From assembly GCF_001428255.1 (NCBI RefSeq), contig NZ_LMRW01000001.1, forward strand, positions 374,504 to 438,503: a stretch of 64,000 bases of DNA. The letters run 5' to 3'. The translations under genes were made by a program, and so were the position numbers. Shown piece after piece: positions 18,262 to 27,754 of the stretch (within the stretch, counting starts at the first letter, position 1; each line of letters starts with the position of its first letter). Source of the stretch: Agromyces sp. Soil535. GTDB taxonomy: Bacteria; Actinomycetota; Actinomycetes; Actinomycetales; Microbacteriaceae. The notes under the pieces are model-generated. The model was given only the letters and a program-made list of their open reading frames with translations. It searched no databases and was not told the DNA's origin.

Positions 18262-18274
18262 CCCCTCCACCCTA
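18262..18274 (-). promoter_or_regulatory. leaderless-type promoter of the NUDIX gene
   Basis: On the minus strand TAGGGT, 7 bases, then ATG at 18261. Confidence 0.45.
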
Positions 18275-18334
18275 GGCCGGGGACCTCGCGGGCGCGTACG
18301 CTCATCGCAGTCCCGATCGCGAAGGAGCGACCCG

Positions 18335-19637
18335 ATGACCGATGCGCACCGCGGCTACGCGCGAGCCGTGCAGTCCGAGGTGTACCGGGCGGGCGTGAGC
18401 GGCGCGAAGCCGGCCGTTCCCGTCGACTACGCGGCCCTCGAGCGTGCCGCGCGCAAGGCGACCTCGGCCGAGGCGTTCGCGTACTTCGCGGGCGAAGCTG
18501 GCGCCGAGGCGACGATGGCGGCGAACCGGGCGGCGTTCGATCGGTGGCAGGTGTGGCCGCGCGTGCTCCGCGACGTGGCGGAGCGCGATCTCTCGATCGA
18601 GCTGCTCGGACGGCGTCGGGCGACCCCGTTCGTGCTGTCGCCCATCGGCGTCGCGGAGCTCGCCCACGCCGACGCGGATGTCGCGGTCGGACGCGCGGCG
18701 GCGGCGCTCGACGTGCCGTACGTGCTCTCGAACCAAGGCGTCCCGGCCGATGGAGGAGGTGGCCCGCGCGATGGGCGCCGCCTCGCGGTGGTTCCAGCTG
18801 TACTGGAGCGCATCCGGCGAGCTCAACGCGTCGTTCCTGCGGCGCGCCGAGGCGGTGGGCTGCGAGGCGGTCGTGGTGACCCTCGACACGCACCTGCTCG
18901 GTTGGCGCACGCGCGACCTCGACGCCGCGTTCCTGCCGTTCACTCGCGGCCAGGGCATCGCCCAGTACACGAGCGACCCGGTGTTCGCGGAGCTCGTGCG
19001 CGAGCGGGTCGCGCGCGGTGGTGGGGGCGGAGCGAGGCCCAGGGTCACGCCGATGCTGCTCGCCTCGGCGCTCTCGATCGCGCGGAGCGCGGCCGGCACC
19101 CGCCTTGTCGACGGCGGCGTGCGGGACGCCCTGCGCTCACCGCTGCCGCGCGCCGCGGTCGAGACGTTCCTCGACGTGTTCTCCGACCCGAGCCTCACCT
19201 GGGACGATCTCGCGCGCCTGCGCGAGTGGACAGCCCTGCCTGTGCTCCTCAAGGGCATCGTGCACCCGGATGACGCGAGCCGAGCCCTCGACGCCGGTGT
19301 CGACGGCATCGTGGTCTCCAACCACGGCGGCCGCCAGGTCGACCGGTCGGTCGCGACGCTCGACGCCCTGCCCTCGATCGTCGAGCGCGTCGGCGGACGC
19401 GTGCCGGTCGTGCTCGACAGCGGCATCCGCGGCGGCGCCGACGCGTTCATCGCCCTCGCCCTCGGCGCGACCGCGGTCGGCATCGGCCGGCCCTACGCCT
19501 ACGGCCTCGCCGTCGCGGGGGAGACGGGCGTGCGCGAGGTGGTGCGCAACCACATCGCGGAGCTCGACCTCACGATTGCGCTCGCAGGGCACCGATCGAT
19601 CGCCGAGATCGGCCCGGACTCGCTCCGCGCCGCCTGA
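18335..19637 (+). pseudogene. FMN-dependent alpha-hydroxy-acid oxidase (lactate 2-monooxygenase-like), frameshifted
   Basis: Two reading frames together make one complete enzyme of about 430 residues. The first, from ATG 18335 (ribosome-binding site GAAGGAG), runs through TPFVLSPIGVAELAH to VLSNQG. The second picks up at PMEEVARAMG and continues to the end, with the FMN/active-site motifs LKGIVHPDDA, VSNHGGRQVD and DSGIRGG. Removing one G from the GG at 18737-18738 restores N-Q-A-S-R-P-M-E-E-V-A, exactly the family sequence. Either a recent +1 mutation or a sequencing error; all other motifs are intact. Confidence 0.85.
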
Positions 19638-19681
19638 GCGCGCGGCGGCCGGCTGCGGCATCCGCTGCTCGAGGCCCTCGC

Positions 19682-22231
19682 CTACCTCGTGAGGGTCCGC
19701 ACGAGCGCCACCGCCTCCTTCGGCGACACCTCGGGCAGGTACGCCTTGCCGATGGCGAGGCCGATCGTGGGCAGGGCGAGCGGATCGGGGTAGGCCATCG
19801 AGATGGTCTCGTATTCGGGGTTGAACTTGGCCTTGAACCGGAACAGCGACGAGAACCCGTATGCGGGCTCGAGGGTCTTCGCGAGGAAGTCGAGGAGCCG
19901 GGTCATCGCCGTCGGCTGCGGGGCCTCCTCCCCGGTGGCCAGCGGCTTCGTGGCCAGGGGCGCCCCCGAGAGGCTCAGCACCTCAGCGCCCTCCTCCTTC
20001 ATGTGCAGCGCAGCCGAGGCGATGAGGAACTCCATGATGCCGTTCATGCTGCCGTCGGCCCGGCGCATGAAGTCGATCGTCCAGCCCACCACCTCGCCGT
20101 CGCGGTACACCGGCAGCCAGCTCGTGACGGCCTGCATGCGACCGTCGGGGCCGACCGCGAGCATGAGTCGCACGTCGCGATCCTTCAGCTCCGCCATGCC
20201 GCCGAGCGTGAAGCCCATCTCGGGCAGCTCCTTCTCGGCGACCCACTCCTCGGAGATCGCGTTGATCTCGGCGACGGTGGCGAGCGGGAGCTCGTCCCAG
20301 GTCGTCCAGACCGTGGTCATGCCCTCCTTGATGCCGCGGTTCAGCGCCTGCCGCACCTTCTGCCAGGGCTTGCCGGTGAGCTCGAGGCCGGTCGTGCGCA
20401 CGAGCGTCTCCTCGCCCACCGACATGTACTGCCAGCCGAGCTCCTCGAACACCGGGAGGACCTCCGGGTGCACGCTGTAGAAGACCGGCACCCAGCTGTT
20501 CGCGTCGCAGAACGCGGCGAACTCGCGGATGACGCGGCCCGCGGCATCCGGCGGGCAGATCGGGTCGGACATCGTGATCGCGATGCCGTTGATCACCCGG
20601 TAGGCGACCACCGCGTCGCGGTCCTCGCTGAACCAGTAGACGTTGTCCGGCCAGGTCGCCATGAACCCCAGCGTGCCCCCGCCGTGACGGCGGATGAGGG
20701 CGCGGGCGCGCAGCCGATCGGCGAAACCCATCTCCGACCTCGTCTGGCGCATGAGCACGACCGCGGCGACGATGAAGATCGCCCAGAACAGCGGGCCGAC
20801 GACCTGGTACATGACGCTCGTGAGGTCGTGGCCGGGCAGCACGATCGGGTCGACCACCGCGAGGAAGTGCGGTGGCACGAACCGCTTCAGGGTGTCGACG
20901 AGCAGGTCGGCCTGGGAGGCGGCGGGCCAGTACTCGCCGATCGTGGCCAGGCCGACCGCGTAGTAGACGGTCGCGAGCACGAGGAATGAGCCGACGACCG
21001 TGACGACGAAGCGCACGAAGGCCGGCCGTGGCGCCCTGATCTGGAAGTGCCGTCGCGTCACGACGAGCATCACGATGATGCCGATCGGCAGGGCGAGCAC
21101 CGCCAGCCCCCAGACGATCAGCTCGCCGATGTCGAACACCGTCCACGTGCCGTTCTCCACGTCGGCCGTGGTGATCGTGACGTCGAGCGCAGTGCGCGCG
21201 AACACAATGATCGCGACGTTCACCGCGATGGCGAGCCAGCGTGCGAAACGGCGTCCGATGCGCAGGCCCCACGCGGCGAGGAGGAGGAGCAGCACCGGCA
21301 CGAACGACAGGAGGAACATCCCGAAGCCCTGTGAGCTCAGGATCGCGAGCTGCTTCAGGCAGTCCTCGCCGAGGGCGGCCGCCGTCGCCTTGCACTGCGA
21401 GATCAGGACGTCGAGGTCGACCGGATCGTCATCGAACATGTACGAGCCGAAGCTGAACGGGGTGAGTTCGGTGCGGTTGACGAGGGCGACGATCGGCCCG
21501 ATGGCCGTGACGGCGACGACGGCCGCGACGAGCGTGCGCGTCTCGGCGTGCGAGCTGCGCCGCGCCCGCAGCGTCGAGGCATCGCCCGTGAGGATCGCGC
21601 CGAGGAAGTACCCGGTGATCGCAGCGATCAGGCGGTAGACGTTCGACGAGTCGCCGTCGTACAGCACGAACACCAGGATCGCCGCGAAGGTCACCACCCG
21701 GATGCGGCGGCGCCACAGCACCCCCATGAACGCGGTCGACGTGATGAGCGCGCCGACGATGCCGGTGAGCGGGTCGAGCGTGAGGTCGGCGGCAGTGCCC
21801 GCAGCCCACCACTCGCCGGCGAGCGATCCCACCCATTGCAGCAGGGTGCCGAGCGCGACGCCGAGCACGCCGGTGACGACGAACGCGAGGATGGCGCGCC
21901 AGGTGCCCATGCGCCGCTCGGCCACGCCGAGCAGGAGGACCGCGCCGACGATGCCGAACGCCAGCTGGAACGGGTCGAACGGGATGAACAGCGCCGTGAC
22001 GACGGTCCACGGGGCGACGAACGTCGTGGTGACGCCCGTCGCCCACAGGTGCGTCGTGGCATCCGATGCGGTGCCGACGGCGGTGCCCGTGACGATCGCC
22101 GTGACGACGAGCACGACGGCGAGCGCGATGCTGAACGGCACCCGACGCACGAACGCGGCGAACGCCTCGCCGGTGGACCTGAGCCGGCCCTTCGGCTCGA
22201 CGTCGGTGACGTCCGGTTCGATGTCGGTCAT
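19682..22231 (-). CDS. MprF-like aminoacyl-phosphatidylglycerol synthase (DUF2156)
   Basis: 849 residues. The N-terminal half is a multi-pass membrane region, starting with a rhomboid-like bundle (about residues 30-220) and more helices to about 510. The C-terminal half is a soluble DUF2156 double-GNAT domain (TLGFMATWPDNVYWFSEDRDAVVAY, then GMAELKDRDVRLM, then MNGIMEFLI) as in lysyl- or alanyl-phosphatidylglycerol synthases. These transfer an amino acid from aminoacyl-tRNA to lipid, lowering surface charge and cationic-peptide sensitivity. Overlaps the preceding esterase gene by 4 bases. The amino acid used is not deducible. Confidence 0.82.
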   Translation of the reverse strand: MTDIEPDVTDVEPKGRLRSTGEAFAAFVRRVPFSIALAVVLVVTAIVTGTAVGTASDATTHLWATGVTTTFVAPWTVVTALFIPFDPFQLAFGIVGAVLLLGVAERRMGTWRAILAFVVTGVLGVALGTLLQWVGSLAGEWWAAGTAADLTLDPLTGIVGALITSTAFMGVLWRRRIRVVTFAAILVFVLYDGDSSNVYRLIAAITGYFLGAILTGDASTLRARRSSHAETRTLVAAVVAVTAIGPIVALVNRTELTPFSFGSYMFDDDPVDLDVLISQCKATAAALGEDCLKQLAILSSQGFGMFLLSFVPVLLLLLAAWGLRIGRRFARWLAIAVNVAIIVFARTALDVTITTADVENGTWTVFDIGELIVWGLAVLALPIGIIVMLVVTRRHFQIRAPRPAFVRFVVTVVGSFLVLATVYYAVGLATIGEYWPAASQADLLVDTLKRFVPPHFLAVVDPIVLPGHDLTSVMYQVVGPLFWAIFIVAAVVLMRQTRSEMGFADRLRARALIRRHGGGTLGFMATWPDNVYWFSEDRDAVVAYRVINGIAITMSDPICPPDAAGRVIREFAAFCDANSWVPVFYSVHPEVLPVFEELGWQYMSVGEETLVRTTGLELTGKPWQKVRQALNRGIKEGMTTVWTTWDELPLATVAEINAISEEWVAEKELPEMGFTLGGMAELKDRDVRLMLAVGPDGRMQAVTSWLPVYRDGEVVGWTIDFMRRADGSMNGIMEFLIASAALHMKEEGAEVLSLSGAPLATKPLATGEEAPQPTAMTRLLDFLAKTLEPAYGFSSLFRFKAKFNPEYETISMAYPDPLALPTIGLAIGKAYLPEVSPKEAVALVRTLTR

Positions 22232-23574
22232 GGCGCCGCCAATTTCAGTCGTGGATACAGCACCTCGAAGCCCTTGTCGAGCCCGCCGAGGAGGCCGCTG
22301 ACGCCGTGGTCGGCGTCGGGCACGAGGAAGAACGTCGTCGCCATGCCGGCGGCCTGCGCGGCATCCGCCAGGCGCTGCGCCCCGGGACCGAACGTGGCGT
22401 CGTTCGCGCCGACCGTGAAGATGGCGGTGGTGTCGGGGTACGGCGCCTTCGACGCCATGATGTTCGCGGGCTTCACCGCGTCATACGCCGCCTGGTCTCC
22501 GCGGAAGACCGAGCCGAGCACCTCGTCGTTGCGCGGGGCGCCGGCGTATTCGACGGGCGAGACGGCGAGGATGTTGCCGAACACCTCGGGATACTTCGAT
22601 CCGAAGTACGCCGCGCACTGGCCGCCGTTGGAGTAGCCGGCGACCGTCGTGTACTGGCGGCCCTGAAGCACGTCGAGGTGCTGCTTCGCCCACGGCACCA
22701 CGTCCTCCATGACGTACGTCTCCACCTTGCCCAGGTCGGTGTCGAGGCAGAGCGGGTCCGTCGTGGGGTCGCCCAGCTGGTCGACGACGAGGGCGATCGG
22801 CGCCAGGCCCTGGTGCTTCGCGGCGTAGTCGTCGAGCACCTGGCCGATGAAGCTCGCGTCGGGGTCGCCCGGCTGGCCCATCATCATGATCACGAGCGGG
22901 AGCCGCGGTGCATCCTGCACGAGTGCCGCCGGTGGCAGGTAGAGCTGAGCCGGACGAGCCGGGAATCCGGAGTTGGTGTTCGGCACGCCCCCGCTCGGGG
23001 TGCCGATGGTGCCGGCCGCGGGCATGTCGGCCGGCGGCTTCCAGGTCTGGTAGAGCGGCTCGGTGGGATCCGGACTCGGGGTCGCGTCGGGGTCGTCGAG
23101 GTCGATGACGCCCACGGTCGAGATGCCGAAGAGCGAACCGAGCGTCGGGTTGAGCCCGTACGACGCGTTGATGCCGAGGAGTGCGGCGACGGCGAAGATC
23201 GGGAACGCGAGCCCGGCGATGAGCTTGCGCCACCAGCGCGAGTACCAGAGGTTCCAGAGCGCGAGGGCGAATCCGGCGAACGCGGCAGGCACCCACCACC
23301 AGGTGGCCTCGTTCACCGGTCCGCCGAAGGCATCGAGCACGTTGACCGCGACCCATAGGACGCCGGCGCCGACGATCGCCCCCACGATGAGCACCACGAT
23401 GACGGTGAGCACCCACGACCACCCAGGCCCGCGACCGAGGAGGTAGATGAAGACGGCCGCAGCCAGCGCGTACACCGTGATCAGGAACGGCCCCTCGACC
23501 ACGTTGATGCGAAGCACGAGTTCCCACACCGTCGCCCCCTCGACCACGTTGATGCGAAGCACGAGATCCCACAC
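22228..23574 (-). CDS. membrane-anchored alpha/beta hydrolase (esterase family)
   Basis: About 448 residues (433 if the second start is used). An N-terminal membrane region of four helices (TVYALAAAVFIYLLG onward) precedes a linker and an esterase domain with nucleophile GYSNGG and the late histidine DADHG. ATGA overlap with the MprF-like gene couples the two; in other Actinobacteria such esterases sit beside aminoacyl-phospholipid synthases and may remove the amino acid again (inference). The start region, GAGGGGG plus GTG and the next ten codons, is tandemly duplicated, giving in-frame GTG starts at 23574 and 23529. Confidence 0.8.
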   Translation of the reverse strand: MWDLVLRINVVEGATVWELVLRINVVEGPFLITVYALAAAVFIYLLGRGPGWSWVLTVIVVLIVGAIVGAGVLWVAVNVLDAFGGPVNEATWWWVPAAFAGFALALWNLWYSRWWRKLIAGLAFPIFAVAALLGINASYGLNPTLGSLFGISTVGVIDLDDPDATPSPDPTEPLYQTWKPPADMPAAGTIGTPSGGVPNTNSGFPARPAQLYLPPAALVQDAPRLPLVIMMMGQPGDPDASFIGQVLDDYAAKHQGLAPIALVVDQLGDPTTDPLCLDTDLGKVETYVMEDVVPWAKQHLDVLQGRQYTTVAGYSNGGQCAAYFGSKYPEVFGNILAVSPVEYAGAPRNDEVLGSVFRGDQAAYDAVKPANIMASKAPYPDTTAIFTVGANDATFGPGAQRLADAAQAAGMATTFFLVPDADHGVSGLLGGLDKGFEVLYPRLKLAAP

Positions 23575-23586
23575 CGTCGCCCCCTC
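23497..23586 (-). repeat. 45-base tandem duplication over the esterase start
   Basis: Two adjacent 45-base units (23497-23541 and 23542-23586) differ at one base (GAA versus GAT). Each holds the Shine-Dalgarno-like GAGGGGG, the GTG start and the codons for V-W-[DE]-L-V-L-R-I-N-V-V. The reading frame stays open through both. Confidence 0.9.
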
Positions 23587-23605
23587 GGCCAGGTCGGATG
23601 CGCAC

Positions 23606-23611
23606 AGCGTA
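23606..23611 (-). promoter_or_regulatory. possible -10 box of the esterase/MprF operon
   Basis: TACGCT on the minus strand, 31 bases before the upstream GTG start, giving a short leader with a Shine-Dalgarno sequence. Confidence 0.35.
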
Positions 23612-23680
23612 CCGGCAGGACCGCCCGCCATGCGGGAGCCCCGCTGCGGTGGGCGGCACGGCCGTGCGCGACACCGACCG

Positions 23681-23686
23681 TAGGAT
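23681..23686 (+). promoter_or_regulatory. possible -10 box of glyS
   Basis: TAGGAT about 57 bases before the GTG start; a GGAG lies 5 bases before that start, so this mRNA has a leader. Confidence 0.35.
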
Positions 23687-23743
23687 GGGGGCGTACTTCT
23701 TCGTTCCCGGGCGCTCGCCCGATTCACGACCATTGGAGCCACC

Positions 23744-25129
23744 GTGGCCGCACCCAGCCGTCTCGATTCCGTCATCGCCCTCGCACAGCATCGGGGGTTC
23801 GTCTTCCAGGCCGGCGAGATCTACGGTGGTTCGCGTTCGGCGTGGGACTACGGGCCCCTGGGGGTTGAGCTCAAGGAGAACATCAAGCGCCAGTGGTGGC
23901 GCTACATGGTGACGCGTCGCGACGACGTCGTCGGCCTGGACTCGAGCGTCATCCTGCCGAAGCAGGTGTGGGTGGCATCCGGCCACGTCGGCGTCTTCAC
24001 CGACCCGCTCGTCGAGTGCCTGCACTGCCACAAGCGGTTCCGCGAAGACCACCTGCTCGAGGCGTTCGAGGAGAAGAAGGGCCGCGCCCCCGAGAACGGC
24101 ATGGCCGACATCGTGTGCCCCAACTGCGGCACGCGCGGCCAGTGGACGCCGCCGCGCGACTTCAACATGATGCTGCGGACCTTCCTCGGCCCCGTCGAGG
24201 ACGACGCCGGCCTGCACTACCTTCGACCCGAGACGGCGCAGGGCATCTTCACGAACTTCGGGAACGTGCTGCAGGCCGCACGCATGAAGCCGCCGTTCGG
24301 CATCGGCCAGATCGGCAAGTCGTTCCGCAACGAGATCACCCCCGGCAACTTCATCTTCCGCACCCGCGAGTTCGAGCAGATGGAACTCGAGTTCTTCGTC
24401 GAGCCCGGCACCGACGACGAATGGTTCCAGTACTGGGTCGACTACCGGTGGAACTGGTACATCGACCTCGGCGTGAACCCCGAGAACCTCCGCCTGTTCG
24501 AGCACCCCAAGGACAAGCTCTCGCACTACTCGAAGCGCACGATCGACATCGAGTACCGCTTCGGGTTCATCGGCGGCGAGTGGGGCGAGCTCGAGGGCAT
24601 CGCGAACCGCACGGACTTCGACCTCACCACGCACTCCGAGCACTCCGGCAAGGACCTCTCGTACTTCGACCAGTCGAAGAACGATCGGTGGGTCCCCTAC
24701 GTCATCGAGCCCGCGGCCGGCCTCACCCGCGCGCTCATGGCCTTCCTCGTCGACGCGTACGACGTCGAGGAGGTACCGAACGCGAAGGGCGGCGTCGACT
24801 TGCGCACGGTGCTCCGGCTCGATCCGCGTCTCGCGCCGATCAAGGCCGCCGTGCTTCCGCTCAGCCGGAACGAACGCCTCTCGCCCCTCGCCCGCGAGGT
24901 CGCGGCATCCCTTCGCGCGCACTGGAACGTCGACTTCGACGACGCCGGCGCCATCGGCCGCCGCTACCGTCGCCAGGACGAGATCGGCACCCCGTACTGC
25001 GTCACCGTCGACTTCGACTCGCTCGACGACGACGCCGTGACCGTGCGCGACCGCGACTCGATGGCGCAGGAGCGCGTTCCGATCGCGGAGCTCGAGGGGT
25101 ACCTGGCCGGCCGTCTCATCGGCGCGTAG
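23744..25129 (+). CDS. glyS: glycine--tRNA ligase (alpha2, eukaryote-like type)
   Basis: 461-residue class II aminoacyl-tRNA synthetase that charges tRNA-Gly. Class II motif 2 is seen as [27 protein letters not shown] and motif 3 as [18 protein letters not shown] zinc-ribbon insert carries CLHCHK and CPNCGTRG. The C-terminal anticodon-binding domain follows ([10 protein letters not shown]). This single-chain form is standard in Actinobacteria. Starts at GTG. Confidence 0.96.
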   Translation: MAAPSRLDSVIALAQHRGFVFQAGEIYGGSRSAWDYGPLGVELKENIKRQWWRYMVTRRDDVVGLDSSVILPKQVWVASGHVGVFTDPLVECLHCHKRFREDHLLEAFEEKKGRAPENGMADIVCPNCGTRGQWTPPRDFNMMLRTFLGPVEDDAGLHYLRPETAQGIFTNFGNVLQAARMKPPFGIGQIGKSFRNEITPGNFIFRTREFEQMELEFFVEPGTDDEWFQYWVDYRWNWYIDLGVNPENLRLFEHPKDKLSHYSKRTIDIEYRFGFIGGEWGELEGIANRTDFDLTTHSEHSGKDLSYFDQSKNDRWVPYVIEPAAGLTRALMAFLVDAYDVEEVPNAKGGVDLRTVLRLDPRLAPIKAAVLPLSRNERLSPLAREVAASLRAHWNVDFDDAGAIGRRYRRQDEIGTPYCVTVDFDSLDDDAVTVRDRDSMAQERVPIAELEGYLAGRLIGA

Positions 25130-25199
25130 CGGTCAGCGATCCGGGATCCGGGCGCTCACTCGCGCACTGCGAAGCCAGGGCCGATCATCAGGCAGACCC

Positions 25200-26693
25200 C
25201 TACCCCGCGAGCAGGACCGGTTCTCGATCGCGCGGCGGTCCCGATTGCCGCTGGATCGGCAGTCGCTCAGGATCGATCGGGTTGAGGATGTCGGCGGGAG
25301 TCTTCGATCGCATCAGCCTCGGCGTGCGCTCGGGGTCGACCGTCGGTGGCGGGATGAGCCAGTAGGTGGTGCCTTCTCGTCGTACCTCCCAGCCCTCGTT
25401 GTGGTACCGGAGATGATCTCGTCGACAGAGCAGGATGCCGTCGGCGATGTTGGTCTGACCCTCGTCACGTTGCCAGTGGTCGATGTGGTGCGCCTCGGTC
25501 CACGACGGCGGTCTCGTGCAGTCGGGGTCCATGCAGCCCCCGTCGCGCACCGCCAGGACAGCCTTCTGGCGATCGGTGAACAGCCGCTTCTCACGACCCA
25601 GGTCGAGGCAGTCGCCGTGAGCGCCGAAGACCATCGGGAGGAAGCCGCCGCACAACTCGGCGTGCACGTCGGCGAGCGGGATGCGGTCGGGATGGCCCTC
25701 GATCAGACCCGAGCCTCGGCCGGTCTCCAGCGAGTGTGCATTCACGACGACTCGCACGGTCGGCTTGCGTTCCTTGAGGAGCCTGCTCGGGTCGACGCTC
25801 GCCCCGGCGCGCATCAGTTGGACGAGGCCCTCTGCGGAATCCCGTTCACGCATGGCGCGGGCGTCGGCGTAGTTCGCGTCTCCGAGCTGCGGGTGGCCGA
25901 AGCTGCGGCGTGTCTTCACGTCGCCGCGGCGGGGGTGGGTGAGCTGGTCGAAGACAGCCTTCACGAGCATGCCGCCCTTGGGTTCGAGCTCGAACTCGCC
26001 GCGGACCATTCCGTCGGGCTTCACCCAGAGGCGCCAGAACTGGTCGCGCCGTTGGCGGTCGGCGCGTGCGACGACTCCAGCGGTGTCGATGCGATCACGT
26101 GCTTGACGAGCCACACGCCGCGCGGCGTCGGCATGCAACGGTCGACACTCCTCGATCACGGTCCAGAGCTCTCGCGCGAGGACCTCCTCATCGGCAGCTC
26201 CGCCGGGCTCCCCGATCCCGGCGCGGATGGCATCGGCCACCGCGACCGTCACCACTCCGGAGGTGACTGCGGTGCCGAGTTCTGCGAACCACGGTCGCGC
26301 AGGCTCGGGCACGGGGTCGGCGACTGCCGGATCGGCCCGCAGCGCCTCAGAAAGGTGCGACGCGGCATCCGTCTCGGCGATCATGTGCCCGACCTCGATC
26401 AACGCCGCGGTCTCGCGCTTCGACGACCGCGTGATCGACTGAAGCAGCTGGCCAGTGCTCGCATGGCCGGCGCGCTGCGCGAGCCCGCGGACACCGAAGC
26501 CGACGCGCGACCGGCGCGCCACCTCGGCAGCCGCGATGGCCTGGCAGCGCTCGACCTCGTGGCGGAGAACGGTCAACGACTGGATCACCTCGAGGAGCCC
26601 CCTGTCTTCGAGCGAGTCGTACGTCGCGCTCGACACCGCACGCCCGATGAGCCGCCTGGCGAGGTCGGCGTAATCGGGCGTTGATTCGGGCAT
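25200..26693 (-). CDS. DUF222 and HNH-endonuclease domain protein (13E12 repeat family type)
   Basis: 497 residues. A long helical DUF222 region (about 1-330) is followed by an HNH nuclease motif: CMDPDCTRPPSWTEAHHID, then HxxR/N residues in LCRRDHLRYHN. Proteins of this family occur in several copies in Microbacteriaceae and Mycobacteria; their role is not established, with a selfish or phage-derived nuclease being one idea. It lies alone, convergent with glyS. Confidence 0.85.
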   Translation of the reverse strand: MPESTPDYADLARRLIGRAVSSATYDSLEDRGLLEVIQSLTVLRHEVERCQAIAAAEVARRSRVGFGVRGLAQRAGHASTGQLLQSITRSSKRETAALIEVGHMIAETDAASHLSEALRADPAVADPVPEPARPWFAELGTAVTSGVVTVAVADAIRAGIGEPGGAADEEVLARELWTVIEECRPLHADAARRVARQARDRIDTAGVVARADRQRRDQFWRLWVKPDGMVRGEFELEPKGGMLVKAVFDQLTHPRRGDVKTRRSFGHPQLGDANYADARAMRERDSAEGLVQLMRAGASVDPSRLLKERKPTVRVVVNAHSLETGRGSGLIEGHPDRIPLADVHAELCGGFLPMVFGAHGDCLDLGREKRLFTDRQKAVLAVRDGGCMDPDCTRPPSWTEAHHIDHWQRDEGQTNIADGILLCRRDHLRYHNEGWEVRREGTTYWLIPPPTVDPERTPRLMRSKTPADILNPIDPERLPIQRQSGPPRDREPVLLAG

Positions 26694-27025
26694 GTCTCAT
26701 CGTCCCGCCACGAGCCATGATTTCGAACGCCGTTCCACGGATTGTGGAAAGGATGTGGAGAGGGCGAGCGGGGGAGGAGAAGTCGCTGGCTGCTCGAAAG
26801 CACTGCGATCTCCGCACCCCAGAAGCGGGGTGAGTCTCGGTCCCGTGACCATTCCCACCTCGGCCCCCGCGGATTCTCCTCCACAGCGGATCCAAGGGAA
26901 CGTCGCCAGCGAAGTCGTGCTGAAGGCGACAAGCGTCTTGGTGAAACGGCGAATGGGGTGAGCCCTTCACGCGGTTCCTGAGCGACTCGGCGACGAACGT
27001 CGACGTCCGCATCGGCAGGCGACGC
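26694..27025. other. 332-base gap without a recognisable gene
   Basis: Upstream region of the DUF222-HNH gene. I see only short reading frames without known motifs and a small hairpin, CACCCC/GGGGTG around a 6-base loop, near 26815-26832. Confidence 0.5.
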
Positions 27026-27754
27026 CTAGGCGCGGGCCGCCGCCCACTCGCGGCGCAGCACGCCATAGATCGCGGTGTCCTGCCACTCGCCGTCGTTGTA
27101 CTCCTCCTCGAGGATCGTCGCCTCGCGACGCATCCCGAGGCGTTCGCAGAGTGCAGCGGATGCCGCGTTCCGCGCGTCGAGGAAGGCCTGCACCCGGTGC
27201 GGGGCGAGTGTCTCGAACACGAAGTCGAGCACTGCGCCCGCCGCCTCGCGGGCGTACCCCCGGCCCTGGAAGTCGGGATGCAGCACCCAGCCGAGCTCGA
27301 GCTGCGCGTGCTTCACGCTCGAGACCCGCACCATGAAGTCGCCGATGACCCGATCGCGGCGGGGGTCATCGCTCGACGGCGTGCCGGGGAGGATCGCGGC
27401 GAAGAAGACGAAGTCGCCGTCGGTGGCGAGGATGCGGCCGGCGGCCCGCGTGGCCGTGTGCTCGTAGCCCTGGGTGCGGTCGCGCTCGGGCCAGGGCAGG
27501 TAGCGGATCACCTCGGGCAGGCGCTGGTACTCGAAGACGTCGGCGGCGTCGGATGCCTCGAGGGGGCGCAGCACGAGGCGCTCGGTGCGCAGCGGCGCAT
27601 CGGTGAGGACCGACGCGTCATACGGAAAAGGGAGCGCCGGCGGTCCGTCGGCCGCGGCAGCGGCGGCACGATCGGGCTCGGTCGAGGAACCGGCGGCGCG
27701 ATCGGGCCCGCTCGAGGCAGCGGCCATCGCAGCGGGGGAGGGCGCGTCGGTCAC
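27026..27754 (-). CDS. GNAT-family N-acetyltransferase (RimJ/RimL-like)
   Basis: 242 residues. A low-complexity Ala/Asp-rich N-terminus (about residues 1-45) precedes a RimJ-type GNAT domain: LRTERLVLRPLEASDAADVF, the acetyl-CoA loop of the form QGRGYA, and a C-terminal R-x-E-A strand. Such enzymes acetylate N-terminal amines of proteins or small molecules. The GTG start overlaps the hemA stop (GTGA), so it is translated with hemA, although a metabolic link is not evident. Part of its N-terminus is mirrored in the BTAD-hydrolase at 29251-30870. Confidence 0.8.
   Translation of the reverse strand: MTDAPSPAAMAAASSGPDRAAGSSTEPDRAAAAAADGPPALPFPYDASVLTDAPLRTERLVLRPLEASDAADVFEYQRLPEVIRYLPWPERDRTQGYEHTATRAAGRILATDGDFVFFAAILPGTPSSDDPRRDRVIGDFMVRVSSVKHAQLELGWVLHPDFQGRGYAREAAGAVLDFVFETLAPHRVQAFLDARNAASAALCERLGMRREATILEEEYNDGEWQDTAIYGVLRREWAAARA

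Noticed and set aside
22481-24922. 813-codon open frame on the minus strand
   Set aside because: Antisense to glyS for half its length and out of frame with the esterase for the rest; no motif.
26694-26961. Short plus-strand frames upstream of the DUF222-HNH gene
   Set aside because: No motif, no ribosome-binding site and no conserved-looking sequence.
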